Assembly (NCBI RefSeq): GCF_048773025.1
Contig: NC_133562.1
Span: 30,849,501-30,913,500 of the forward strand
Reading direction: 5' to 3'
Length of the DNA stretch: 64,000 nt
From: Camelus bactrianus
Lineage: Eukaryota; Chordata; Mammalia; Artiodactyla; Camelidae
The notes beneath the pieces were generated by a model, which saw only the letters and a list, made by a program, of their open reading frames with translations, was not told the origin of the DNA and made no database searches. A program made the position numbers and the translations under genes. This document shows, one piece after another, positions 49,901-63,160 of the stretch. How positions within the stretch are numbered: position 1 is the stretch's first letter; every line of letters begins with the position of its first letter.

Positions 49901-52900
49901 GAACGGACGTCTCTCCACATTCTCTGTTCTGAGAGATAAGTGTGTGTGAAAGCTGTCCTTCACCTAGCTTGTTGGGAATACAAAGTTCCTTTTCATTTAC
50001 ATACTCCAATCCATACATATATATGGGTAGGTACAAGCTCCAACTCGGTTTTTCAGTGAAAACTTCAGGAACTTGAAACCGGTACTAGGAAACAGACTTA
50101 GAAACCAGAGTAAAAGTTCCTCCTTCAACCCATTCCCTTTGTGCTAGATGAACGAACGTCTCTCAACATGCTCAGATCTGAGAGATATGTGTATGTGAAA
50201 GCCGTCCTTCAACTAGCTTGTTGGGAACACAAAGTTTCTTTTCATTTGCAAACACCACTCCATACATATATATGGGTAGGTACGAGCTCCAACTCGGTTT
50301 TAGAGTGAAAACTGCAGGAACTTCAAACCGGCACTAGGAAACAGAGTGAGAAACCAGAGAAGAAGTTTCTCCTGCAACCCGTTCCTTTTGCGCTAGATGA
50401 AGGAACGTCTCTCCACATGCTCAGTTCTGAGAGATAAGTGAGTGTGAAAGCCGTCTTTCACCTAGCTTGTTGGGAACACAAGGTTTCTTTTCAGTTGCAA
50501 ACTCCAATCCTTACATATATATTGGGAGGTACGAGCTCCAAATCGGTTTTAGAGTGAAAACTGCAGGATCTTCAAACTGGCACTAGGAAACAGACTGAGA
50601 AACGAGAGTAAAATTTCTCCTGCAACCCGTTCCCTTTGTGCTAGATGAATGAACGACTCTCCACATGCTCAGTTCTGAGAGATAAGTGTGTGTGAAAGCC
50701 GTACTTCAACTAGCTTGCTGGGAACACAAAGTTCCTTTTCAGTTGCAAAATCCATCCCATACATATATATGGGGGGGTACTAGCTCCAAGTCGGTTTTAC
50801 ATTGAAAACTGCAGGAACTTGGAACCGGCACTAGGAAACAGACTTAAAAACCAGAGTAAAAGTTCCACCTGTAATCCATTCCCTTTTGCTAGATGAACGG
50901 ACGTCTCTCCACATGCTCAGTTCTGAGAGATAAGTGTGTGTGAAAGCTGTCCTTCACCTAGCTTGTTGGGAATACAAAGTTCCTTTTCATTTGCAAACTC
51001 CACTCCATACATATATATGGGGTGGTACTAGCTCAAACTCGGTTTTACAGTGAAAACTGCAGGAATTTGAAACCGGCACTAGGAAACAGACTTAGAAACC
51101 AGAGTAAAAGTTAAAACTGCAACCCGTTCCCTTAGTGCTAGATGAACGAACGTCTTTCCACATGCTCAGTTCTGAGAGATAAGTGTCTGTGAAAGCCGTC
51201 CTTCACCTAGCTTCTTTGGAACACTAAGTTTCTTTTCAATTGCAAACACCACTCCATACATATATACGGGTAGGTACGAGCTCCAACTCGGTTTTACAGT
51301 GAAAACTGCAGGAACTTCAAACTGGCACTAGGAAACAGACTGAGAAACCAGAGTAAAAGTTTCTCCTGCAACCCGTTCCCTTTGTGCTAGATGAACGAAC
51401 GTCTCTCCACATGCTCAGTTCTGAGATAAGTGTGTGTAAAAGCCGTCCTTCACCTAGATTGTTGGGAACACAAAGCTTCTTTTCAGTTGCAAACACCAAT
51501 CCATATATATATATACGTAGGTACTAGTTCCAACTCGGTTTTACAGTGAAATCTGTAGGAACTTCAAACCGGCACTAGGAAACAGACTTAGAAACCAGAG
51601 TAAAGTTCCTCCTGCAAACCATTCCCTTTGTGCTAGATGAACGAACGTCTCTCCACATGCTCAGTTCTGAGAGACATGTGTATTTGAAAGCCGTCCTTCA
51701 ACTAGCTTGTTCGGAACACAAAGTGTCTTTTCATTTGCAAACTCCACTCCATACATATATATGGGTAGGTACGAATTCCAACTCGGTTTTACAGTGAAAA
51801 CTGCAGGAACTTGTAACCGGCACTAGGAAACAGACTGAAAAACCAGAGTAGAAGTTTCTACTGCAATCCATTCCCTTTTGCTAGATGAACGGACGTTTCT
51901 CCACATGCTCAGTTCTGAGAGAATAGTGTGTGTGAAAGCAGTTTTTCACCTAGCTTGATGAGAACACAAAGTTCCTTTTCATTTGCAAACTCCACTCCAT
52001 ACATATATATGGGGAGGTACTAGCTCCACCTCGGTTTTACAGTGAAAACTGCAGGAACTTCAAACCGGTACTTGGAAACAGACTGAGAAACCAGAGAAAA
52101 ATTTTCCCTGCAACCCGTTCCTTTTGTGCTAGGTGAACGAACGTCTCTCCACATGCTCAGTTCTGAGAGATAAGTGTGTGTGAAAGCCGTCCTTCACCTA
52201 GCTTGTTGGTAACACAAAGTTCCTTTTCAGTTGCAAACTCCACTCCATACATATATATGGGGGGGTACTAGCTCCAACTCGGTTTTACAGTGAAAACTGC
52301 AGGAACTTGAAACCGGCACTAGGATTCAGACTTAGAAACCAGAGTAAAAGTTCCTCCTGCAATCCATTCCCTTATGCTAGAGGAACAGACGTCTCTCCAC
52401 ATTCTCTGTTATGAGAGATAAGTGTGTGTGAAAGCTGTCCTTCACCTAGCTTCTTGGGAATACAAAGTTCCTTTTCATTTACATACTCCACTCCATACAT
52501 ATATATGGGTAGGTACGAGCTCCAACTCGGTTTTACAGTGAAAACTGCAGGAACTTGGAACCGGCACTAGGAAACAGACTTAGAAACCAGAGTAAAAGTT
52601 CCACCTGTAATCCATTCCCTTTTGCTAGATGAACGGACGTCTAGCCACATGCTCAGTTCTGAGAGATAAGTGTGTGTGAAAGGTGTCCTTCACCTAGCTT
52701 GTTGGGAATACAAAGTTCCTTTTCATTTGCAAACTCCACTCCATACATATATATGGGGTGGTACTAGCTCCAACTCGGTTTTACAGTGAAAACTGCAGGA
52801 ACTTGAAACCGGCACTAGGAAACAGACTTAGAAACCAGAGTAAAAGCTAAACCTGCAACACGTTCCCTTAGTGCTAGATGAATGAACGTCTTTCCACATG

Positions 52901-55900
52901 CTCAGTTCTGAGAGATAAGTGTCTGTGAAAGCCGTCCTTCACCTAGCTTCTTTGGAACACAAAGTTTCTTTTCTCTTGCAGTCTCCAATCCATACATATA
53001 TATGGGAAGGTACGAGCTCCAACTCGGTTTTACAGTGAAAACTGCAGGAACTTCAAACCGGCCGTAGGAAACAGACTGAGAGACCAGAGTAAAAGTTCCT
53101 CCTGCAACACGTTCCATTTGTGCTAGATGAACGAACGTCTCTCCACATGCTCAGTTCTGAGATAAGTGTGTGTAAAAGCCGTCCTTCACCTAGATTGTTT
53201 GGAACACAAAGCTTCTTTTCAGTTGCAAACACCACTCCATATATATATATACGTATGTACTAGCTCCAACTCGGTTTTACAATGAAAACTGCAAGAACTT
53301 CAAACCGACACTAGGAAATGGACTGAGAAACCAGAGTAGAAGTTTCTCCTGCAATCCATTCCATTTTGCTACATGAACGAACTTCTCTCCACATGCTCAG
53401 TTCTGAGAGATAAGTGTGTGTGAAAGCCGTGCTTCACCTAGCTTGTTGGGAAAACAAAGTTCCTTTTCATTTGAAACTCCACTCCATACATATATATGGG
53501 GAGGTACTAGCTCCAACTCTGTTTTACAGTGAAAAATGCAGGATCTTCATACCGGCACTTGGAAACAGACTGAGAAATCAGAGAAAAAGTTTCTCCTGCA
53601 ACCAGTTCCCTTTGTGCTAGATGAACGAACGTCTCTCCACATGCTCAGTTCTGAGATAAGTGTGTGTAAAAGCCGTCCTTCACCTAGCTTGTTGGGAACA
53701 CAAAGCTTCTTTTCAGTTGCAAACACCACTCCATATATATATATAGGTAGGTACTAGCTCCAACTCGGTTTTACAGTGAAAACTGCAGGAACTTCAAACC
53801 GGCCGTAGGAAACAGACTGAGAAACCAGAGTAAAAGTTCCTCCTGCAACGCGTTCCATTTGTGCTAGATGAACGAACGTCTCTCCACATGCTCAGTTCTG
53901 AGATAAGTGTGTGTAAAAGCCGTCCTTCACCTAGCTTGTTGGGAACACAAAGCTTCTTTTCAGTTGCAAACTCCACTCCATATATATATATACGTAGGTA
54001 CTAGCTCCAACTCGGTTTTACAGTGAAAACTGCAGGAACTTCAAACCGGCACTAGGAAACAGACTTAGAAACCAGAGTAAAGTTCCTCCTGCAAACCGTT
54101 CCATTTGTGCTAGATGAACGAACGTCTCTCCACATGCTCAGTTCTGAGAGATATGTGTATGTGAAAGCCGTACTTCAACTAGCTTGTTGGGAGCACAAAG
54201 TTTCTTTTCATTTGCAAACTCCACTCCATACATATATATGGGTAGGTACGAGCTCCAACTCGGTTTTACAGTGAAAACTGAAGGAACTTCAAATCGGCAC
54301 TAGGAAACAGACTGAGAAACCAGTGTAAAGTTCCTCCTGCAACCCGTTCCCTTTGTGCTAGATGAACGAACGTCTCTCCACATGCTCAGTTCTGAGAGAT
54401 ATGTGTATTTGAAAGCCGTCCTTCAACTAGCTTGTTGGGAACACAAAGTTCCTTTTCAGTTGCAAACTCCACTCCATACATATATATGGGTGGGTACTAG
54501 CTCCAACTCGGTTTTACATTGAAAACTGCAGGAACTTGGAACCGGCACTAGGAAACAGACTTAGAAACCTGAGTAAAAGTTCTTCCTGCAATCCATTCCC
54601 TTTTGCTAGATGAACGGACGTCTCTCCACATGCACATTTCTGAGAGATAAGTGTGTGTGAAAGCTGTCCTTCACCTAGCTTGTTGGGAATACAAAGTTCC
54701 TTTTCATTTGCAAACTCCACTCCATACATATATATGGGGAGGTACGAGCTCCAACTCGGTTTTACAGTGAAAACTGCAGGAACTTGAATCCGGCACTAGG
54801 AAACAGACTTAGAAACCAGAGTAAAAGTTAAACCTGCAACCCGTTCCCTTTGTGCTAGATGAATGAACGTCTCCCACATGCTCAGTTCTGAGATAAGTGT
54901 GTGTAAAAGCCGTCCTTCACCTAGCTTGTTGGGAACACAAAGCTTCTTTTCAGTTGCAAACACCACTCCATATATATATATACGTAGGTACTAGCCCCAA
55001 CTCGGTTTTACATTGAAAACTGCAGGAACTTCAAACCGGCCGTAGGAAACAGACTGAGAAACCAGAGTAAAAGTTCCTCCTGCAACGCGTTCCATTTGTG
55101 CTAGATGAACGAACGTCTCTCCACATGCTCAGTTCTGAGATAATTGTGTGTAAAAGCCGTCCTTCACCTAGATTGTTGGGAACACAAAGCTTCTTTTCAG
55201 TTGCAAACACCACTCCATATATATATATACGTAGGTACTAGCTCCAACTCGGTTTTACAGTGAAAACTGCAGGAATTTCAAACCGGCCGTAGGAAACAGA
55301 CTGAGAAACCAGAGTAAAAGTTCCTCCTGCATCGCGTTCCATTTGTGCTAGATGAACGAACGTCTCTCCACATGCTCAGTTCTGAGATAAGTGTGTGTAA
55401 AAGCCGTCCTTCACCTAGCTTGTTGGGAACACAAAGCTTCTTTTCAGTTGCAAACTCCACTCCATATATATATATACGTAGGTACTAGCTCCAACTCGGT
55501 TTTACAGTGAAAACTGCAGGAACTTCAAACCGGCACTAGGAAACAGACTTAGAAACCAGAGTAAAGTTCCTCCTGCAAACCGTTCCATTTGTGCTAGATG
55601 AACGAACGTCTCTCCACATGCTCAGTTCTGAGAGATATGTGTATGTGAAAGCCGTAGTTCAACTAGCTTGTTGGGAACACAAAGTTTCTTTTCATTTGCA
55701 AACTCCACTCCATACATATATATGGGTAGGTACGAGCTCCATCTCGGTTTTACAGTGAAAACTGCAGGAACTTCAAAACGGCACTAGGAAACAGACTGAG
55801 AAACCAGAGTAAAAGTTTCTCCTGCAACCCGTTCCCTTTGAGCTAGATGAATGAACGTCTCCCACATGCTCAGTTCTGAGAAATAATTGTGTGTGAAAGC

Positions 55901-57744
55901 CGTCCTTCACCTAGCTTGTTGGGAACACAAAGTCCCTTTCATTTGCAAACCCCACTCCATAAATATATATGGCGGGGTACTAGCTCCAACTCGGTTTTAC
56001 AGTGAAAACTGCAGGAATTTGAAACCGGCACTAGGAAACAGACTGAGAAACCAGAGTAAAAGTTTATCCTGCAACCCGTTCCCTTTGTGCTAGATGAACG
56101 AACGTCTCTCCACATGCTCATTTCTGAGTGATAAGTGTGTGTGAAAGCTGTGCTTCAACTAGTTTGTTGGGAACACAAAGTTTCTTTTCAGTTGCAAACT
56201 CCACTCCATACATATATATGGGGAGGTACTAGCTCCAACTCGGTTTTACAGTGAAAACTGCAAGAACTTCAAACAGGCACTAGGAAACAAACTGAGAAAC
56301 AAGAGTAGAAGTTTCTCCTGCAATCCATTCCCTTTTGCTAGATGAACGAACGTATCTCCACATGCTCAGTTCTGAGAGATAAGTGCGTGGGAAAGCCATC
56401 CTTCACCTAGCTTGTTGGGAACACAAAGTTCCTTTTCATTTGCAAACTCCACTCCATACATATATATGGGGATGTACTAGCTCCAACTCGGTTTTACAGT
56501 GAAAACTGCAGGAACTTCATACCAGCACTTGGAAACAGACTGAGAAACCAGAGAAAAAGTTTCTCCTGCAACCCGTTCCATTTGTGCTAGATGAACGAAA
56601 GTCTCTCCACATGCTCAGTTCTGAGAGATAAGTGTGTGTGAAAGCCGTCCTTCAGCTAACTTGTTGGGAACACAAAGTTTCTTTTCAGTGGCAAACTCCA
56701 CTCCATACATATATATGGGTAGGTACAAGCTCCAACTCGGTTTTACAGTGAAAACTGCAGGAATTTCAAACCGGCACTAGGAAAAAGACTGAGAAACCAG
56801 AGTAAAAGTTACTCCTGCAACCTGTTACATTTGTGCTAGATGAACGAAAGTCTCTCCACATGCTCAGTTCTGAGAGATAAGTGTCTGTGAAAGCCGTCCT
56901 TCACCTAGCTTCTTTGGAACACAAAGTTTCTTTTCACTTACCGTCTCCAACCCATATATATTTATGGGGAGGTTCGAGCTCCAACTCGGTTTTACAGTGA
57001 AAACTGCAGGAACTTCAAACCGGCCGTAGGAAGCAGACTGCGAAACCAGAGTAAAAGTTCCTGCTGCAACGCGTTCCATTTTTGCTAGATGAACGAACGT
57101 CTCTCCACATGCTCAGTTCTTAGATAAGTGTGTGTGAAAGCCGTCCTTCACCTAGCTTGTTGGGAACACAAAGCTTCTTTTCAGTTGCAAACACCACTCC
57201 ATATATATATATAGGTAGGAACTAGCTTCAACTCGGTTTTACAGTGAAAACTGCAGGAACTTCAAATCGGCACTAGGAAACAGACTTAGAACCAGTGTAA
57301 AGTTCCTCCTGCAACCCGTTCCCTTTGTGCTAGAAGAACGAACGTCTCTCCACATGCTCTGTTCTGAGAGACAAGTGGGTGTGAAAGCCGTCCTTCACCT
57401 AGCTTGTTGGGAACACAAAGTTTCTTTACATTTGCAAACAACACTCCATACATATATATGGGTAGGTACTAGCTCCAACTCTGTTTTACAGTGAAAACTG
57501 CAAGAACTTCAAACCGGCACTAGGAAACAGACTGAGAAACCATAGTACAAGTTTCTCCTGCAATCCATTTCCTTTTGCTAGATGAACGGAAATCTCTCCA
57601 CATGCTCAGTTCTGAGACATAAATGTGTGTGAAAGCCGTCCTTCACCTAGCTTGTTGGGAACACAAAGTTCTTTTTCAGTTGCAAACTCCACTCAATACA
57701 TATATATGGGGAGGTACTAGCTCCAACTCGGTTTTACAGTGAAA
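49900..57744 (+). repeat. Mosaic satellite domain with TGTGTAAAAGCC subfamily
   Basis: About 31 monomers. A subfamily with a shortened dyad flank (CTGAGATAAGTG), GTGTGTGTAAAAGCC, CAAAGCTTCTTTTC (HindIII site) and a TATATATATACGTAGG core is concentrated between about 51420 and 55500. A segment near 53760-54250 recurs at 55244-55734 (offset 1484 bp, six monomers). Monomers with CTTCTTTGGAACAC and GTGTCTGTGAAAG are interspersed. No gene-like feature is present. Confidence 0.83.
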
Positions 57745-59233
57745 ACTGCAGGAAATTCAAACCGGCAGTAGGAAACAGACTGAGAAACCATAGTAGAAGT
57801 TTCTCATGCAACCCGTTCCTTTTGGCTAGATGAACGAACGTCTCTCCACATGCTCAGTTCTGAAAGATAAGTGTGTGTGAAGCCGTCCTTCACCTAGCTT
57901 CTTTGGAACACAAACTTTCTTTTCAGTTGCAAACTCCACTCCTTACATATATATTGGGAGGTACGAGCTCCAAATCGTTTTTACAGTGAAAACTGCAGGA
58001 ACTTCAAACAGGCACTAGGAAACAGACTGAGAATCCAGATTAAAAGTGACTCCTGCAAACCGTTCCATTTGTGCTAGATGAACGAACGACTCTCCACATG
58101 CTCAGTTCTGAGAGATATGTGTGTGTGAAAGCCGTCCTTCACCTATCTTGTTGGGAACACAAATTTTCTTTTCAGTTGCAAACTTCAATCCATACATATA
58201 TATGGGGAGGTACAAGCTCCAACACGGTTTTACAGTGAAAAGTGCAGGAACTTCAAACCGGCACTAGGAAACAGACGGAGAATCCAGAGTAAAAGTTTCT
58301 CCTGCAACCCGTTCCCTTTGTGCTAGATGAACGAACGTCTCTCCACATGCTCATTTCTGAGAGATAAGTGTGTGTGAAAGCCGTGCTTCAACTAGCTTGT
58401 TGGGAAAACAAAGTTTCTTTTCAGTTGCAAACTCCACTCCATACATATATATGGGGAGGTACTAGCTCCAACTCGGTTTTACAGTGAAAACTGTAAGAAC
58501 TTCAAACCGGCACTAGGAAACAAACTGAGAAACCAGAGTAGAAGTTTCTCCTGCAATCCATTCCCTTTTGCTAGATGAACAAACGTCTCTCCACATGCTC
58601 AGTCCTGAGAGATAATTGCGTGGGAAAGCCATCCTTCACCTAGCCTGTTGGGAACACAAAGTTCCTTGTCATTTGCAAATTACACTCCATACATATATAT
58701 GGGGAGGTACAAGCTCCAACTCGGTGTTAGAGTGAAAACTGCAGGAACTTCATACCAGCACTTGGAAACAGACTGAGAAACCAGAGAAAAAGTTTCTCCT
58801 GCAACCCGTTCCCTTTGTGCTAGAATAACGAACGTCTCCCACATGCTCAGTTCTGAGAAATAATTGTGTGTGAAAGCCGTCCTTCACCTAGCTTGTTGGG
58901 AACACAAAGTCCCTTTTCATTTGCAAAACCACTCCATAAATATATATGGGGGGGTACTAGCTCCAACTCGGTTTTACAGTAAAAATTGCAGGAACTTTAA
59001 ACCGGCACTAGGAAACAGTCTTAGAAACCAGAGTAAAAGTTCCTCCTGCAACCCGTTCCCTTTGTGCTAGATGAACGAACGTCTCTCCACATGCTCAGTT
59101 CTGAGAGATATGTGTATGTGAAAGCCGTCCTTCAACTAGCTTGTTGGGAACACAAAGTTTCTTTTCATTTGCAAACACCACTCCATACATATATATGGGT
59201 AGGTACGAGCTCCAACTCGGTTTCACAGTGAAA
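57745..59233 (+). repeat. 6-monomer HOR unit, copy 1 (~1.49 kb)
   Basis: Begins at the GAAACCATAGTAGAAG monomer and includes the CCGTTCCTTTTGGCTAG, TTCTTTGGAACACAAAC, GGGAAAGCCATCC and CTAGAATAACG variants. The marker AGTAGAAG after CCAT recurs 1489 bp later (57792 and 59281). The unit ends with a monomer carrying CGGTTTCACAGTG. Confidence 0.9.
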
Positions 59234-60722
59234 ACTGCAGGAAATTCAAACCGGCAGTAGGAAACAGACTGAGAAACCATAGTAGAAGTTTCTCATGCAA
59301 CCCGTTCCTTTTGGCTAGATGAACGAACGTCTCTCCACATGCTCAGTTCTGAAAGATAAGTGTGTGTGAAGCCGTCCTTCACCTAGCTTCTTTGGAACAC
59401 AAACTTTCTTTTCAGTTGCAAACTCCACTCCTTACATATATATTGGGAGGTATGAGCTCCAATTCGTTTTTACAGTGAAAACTGCAGGAACTTCAAACAG
59501 GCACTAGGAAACAGACTGAGAATCCAGATTAAAAGTGACTCCTGCAAACCGTTCCCTTTGTGCTAGTTGAACGAACGACTCTCCACATGCTCAGTTCTGA
59601 GAGATATGTGTGTGTGAAAGCCGTCCTTCACCTATCTTGTTGGGAACACAAATTTTCTTTTCAGTTGCAAACTTCACTCCATACATATATATGGGGAGGT
59701 ACAAGCTCCAACTCGGTTTTACAGTGAAAACTGCAGGAACTTCAAACCGGCACTAGGAAACAGACGGATAATCCAGAGTAAAAGTTTCTCCTGCAACCCA
59801 TTCCCTTTGTGCTAGATGAACGAACGTCTCTCCACATGCTCATTTCTGAGAGATAAGTGTGTGTGAAAGCCGTGCTTCAACTAGCTTGTTGGGAACACAA
59901 AGTTTCTTTTCAGTTGCAAACTCCACTCCATACATATATATGGGGAGGTACTAGCTCCAACTCGGTTTTACAGTGAAAACTGCAAGAACTTCAAACCGGC
60001 ACTAGGAAACAAACTGAGAAACCAGAGTAGAAGTTTCTCCTGCAATCCATTCCTTTTGCTAGATGAACGAACGTCTCTCCACATGCTCAGTCCTGAGAGA
60101 TAAGTGCGTGGGAAAGCCATCCTTCACCTAGCTTGTTGGGAACACAAAGTTCCTTTTAATTTGCAAACTACACTCCATACATATATATGGGGAGGTACAA
60201 GCTCCAACTCGGTTTTACAGTGAAAACTGCAGGAACTTCATACCAGCACTTGGAAACAGACTGAGAAACCAGAGAAAAAGTTTCTCCTGCAACCCGTTCC
60301 CTTTGTTCTAGAAGAACGAACGTCTCCCACATGCTCAGTTCTGAGAAATAATAGTGTGTGAAAGCAGTCCTTCACCTAGCTTGTTGGGAACACAAAGTCC
60401 CTTTTCATTTGCAAAACCACTCCATAAATATATATGGAGGGTTCTAGCTCCAACTCGGTTTTACAGTAAAAACTGCAGGAACTTTAAACCGGCACTAGGA
60501 AACAGACTTATAAACCAGAGTTAAAGTTCCTCCTGCAACCCGTTCCATTTGTGCTAGATGAACGAACGTCTCTCCACATGCTCAGTTCTGAGAGATATGT
60601 GTATGTGAAAGCCGTCCTTCAACTAGCTTGTTGGGAACACAAAGTTTCTTTTCATTTGCAAACACCACTCCATACATATATATGGGTAGGTACGAGCTCC
60701 AACTCGGTTTCACAGTGAAAAC
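59234..60722 (+). repeat. 6-monomer HOR unit, copy 2 (~1.49 kb)
   Basis: Same six monomers as the preceding unit with scattered single-base differences and small indels; the end marker CGGTTTCACAGTG lies 1487 bp after its first occurrence. It is more diverged from its partner than the HOR copies at 10-17 kb are from each other, which suggests an older duplication. Confidence 0.9.
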
Positions 60723-62169
60723 TGCAGGAAATTCAAACCGGCACTAGGAAACAGAGTGAGAAACCAGAGTAGAAGTTTCTCCTGCAACCCGTTCCCTTTG
60801 TGCTAGATGAACGAACGTCTCTCCACATGCTCAGTTCTGAGAGACAAGTGGGTGTGAAAACCGTCCTTCACCTAGCTTTGGGAACACAAAGTTTCTTTTC
60901 ACTTTCAATCTCAACTCCGTACATATATATGGGGAGGTACAAGCTCCAACTCGGTTTTACAGTGAAAACTGCAGGAACTTCAAACCGGCACTAGGAAACA
61001 GACTGAGAAACCAGAGTAAAAGTTTCTCCTGCAGCCCGTTCCTTTTGTGCTAGATGAACGAACGTCTCTCCTCATGCTCAGTTCTGAGAGATAAGTGTGT
61101 TTGAAAGCCGTCCTTCAACAAGCTTGTTGGGAACACAAGGTTTCTTTTCAGTTGCAAAGTCCACTCCTTACATATATATTGGGAGGTACGAGCTCCAAAT
61201 CTGTTTTACAGTGAAAACTGCAGGAACATCAAACCGGCACTAGGAAACAGACTGAGAAACCAGAGTAAAAGTTATTACTGCAACCCGTTCCTTTTGTGCT
61301 AGATGAATGAACGACCCTCCACATGCTCAGTTCTGAGAGATAATTGGGTGTGAAAGCCGTCCTTCACCTAGCTTGTTGGGAACACATAGTTCTTTTCAGT
61401 TGCAAACTCCACTCCATACATATATATAGGTAGGTACGAGCTCCAACACGATTTTACAGTGAAAACTGCAGGAACTTCAAACCGGCACTAGGAAACAGAC
61501 TGAGAAACCAGAGAAAAAGTTTCTCCTGCAACCCGTTCCATTTGTGCTAGATGAAAGAACGTCTCTCCACATGCTCAGTTCTCAGAGGTAAGTGTGTGTG
61601 AAAGCCGTCCTTCACCTAGCTTGTTGGGAACACAAAGTTTCTTTTCACTTGTAAACTCCACTCCATACATATATATGGGGAGGTACTAGCTCCAACTCGG
61701 TTTTACAGTGAAAACTGCAGGAACTTCAAAACGGCACTAGGAAACAGACTGAGAAAACAGAGTAAAAGTTTCACCTGCTACCCGTTCCCTTTGTGCTAGA
61801 TGAATGAAAGTCTCTCCACATGCTGAGTTCTGAGAGATAAGTGTGTGTGAAAGCCGTCCTTCAGCTAGCTTGTTGGGAACACAAAGTTTCTTTTCAGTTG
61901 CAAACTCCACTCCATACATATATATGGGTAGGTACAAGCTCCAACTCGGTTTTACAGTGAAAACTGCAGGAACTTCAAACGGCACTAGTAAACAGACTGA
62001 GAAACCAGAGTAAAAGTTACTCCTGCAACCTGTTCCATTTGTGCTAGATGAACGAAAGTCTCTCCACATGCTCAATTTTGAGAGATAAGTGTGTGTGAAA
62101 GCCGTCCTTCACCTTGCTTCTTTGGAACACAAAGTTTCTTTTCACTTGCAGTCTCCAACCCATATATAT
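60723..62169 (+). repeat. Diverged single monomers between two HOR blocks
   Basis: About six monomers with no close neighbour repeat. One near 60880 has lost bases in the conserved CTAGCTTGTTGGG segment (reads CTAGCTTTGGG). The last ones (GAATGAAAGTC, CTTCAGCTAGCTTG, TGTTCCATTTG, CTTGCTTCTTTGG) resemble 56580-56960. Confidence 0.8.
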
Positions 62170-63160
62170 ATATGGGGAGGTTCGAGCTCCAACTCGGTTT
62201 TACAGTGAAAACTGCAGGAATATCAAACCGGCCGTAGGAATCAGACTGCGAAACCAGAGTAAAAGTTCCTGCTGCAACGCGTTCCATTTTTGCTAGATGA
62301 ACGAACGTCTCTCCACATGCTCAGTTCTTAGATAAGTGTGTGTGAAAGCGGTCCTTCACCGAGCTTGTTGGGAACACAAAGCTTCTTTTCAGTTGCAAAC
62401 ACCACTCCATATATATATATAGGTAGGTACTAGGTCCAACTCGGTTTTACAGTGAAAACTGCAGGAACTTCATACCGGCACTAGGAAACAGACTTAGAAC
62501 CAGTGTAAAGTTCCTCCTGCAATCCGTTCCCTTTGTGCTAGATGAACGAACGTCTCTCCACATGCTCAGTTCTGAGAGATATGTGTATTTGAAAGCCGTC
62601 CTTCAACTAGCTTGTTGGGAACACAAAGTTTCTTTTAATTTGCAAACAACACTCCATACATATATATGGGTAGGTACGAGCTACAACTCGGTGTCACAGT
62701 GAAAACTGCAAGAACTTCAAACCGGCACTAGGAAGCAGACTGAGAAACCAGAGTAAAAGTTTATCCTGCAACCCGTTCCCTTTGTGCTAGATGAACGAAC
62801 GTCTCTCCAAATGCTCAGTTCTGAGAGACAAGTGGGTGTGAAAGCCGTCCTTCACCTAGCTTGTTGGGAACACAAAGTTTCTTTTCATTTGCAAACAACA
62901 CTCCATACATATATATGGGTAGGTACTAGCTCCAACTCAGTTTTACAGTGAAAACTGCAAGAACTTCAAACCGGCACTAGGAAACAGACTGAGAAACCAG
63001 AGTACAATTTGCTCCTGCAATCCATTCCCTTTTGCTAGATGAACGGAAATCTCTGCACATGCTCAGTTCTGAGACATAAATGTGTGTGAAAGCTGTCCTT
63101 CACCTAGCTTGTTGGGAACACAAAGTTCCTTTTCAGTTGCAAACTCCACTCAATACATAT
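62170..63160 (+). repeat. 4-monomer HOR unit, copy 1 (991 bp)
   Basis: Starts near GGTTCGAGCTCC and contains, in order, the GGCCGTAGGAATCAGACTGCG / CAACGCGTTCC monomer, the CACCGAGCTTG monomer, the CGGTGTCACAG monomer and the CTCCAAATGC / GAGACAAGTGGG to GGAAATCTC part. The marker CAGTTCTTA recurs 991 bp later (62322 and 63313). A related but rearranged version lies at 56970-57700. Confidence 0.92.

Noticed and set aside
61737-62075. Longest minus-strand frame, about 112 codons
   Set aside because: It spans more than one monomer by chance loss of stops, with no resemblance to a known protein and no conservation in adjacent copies.
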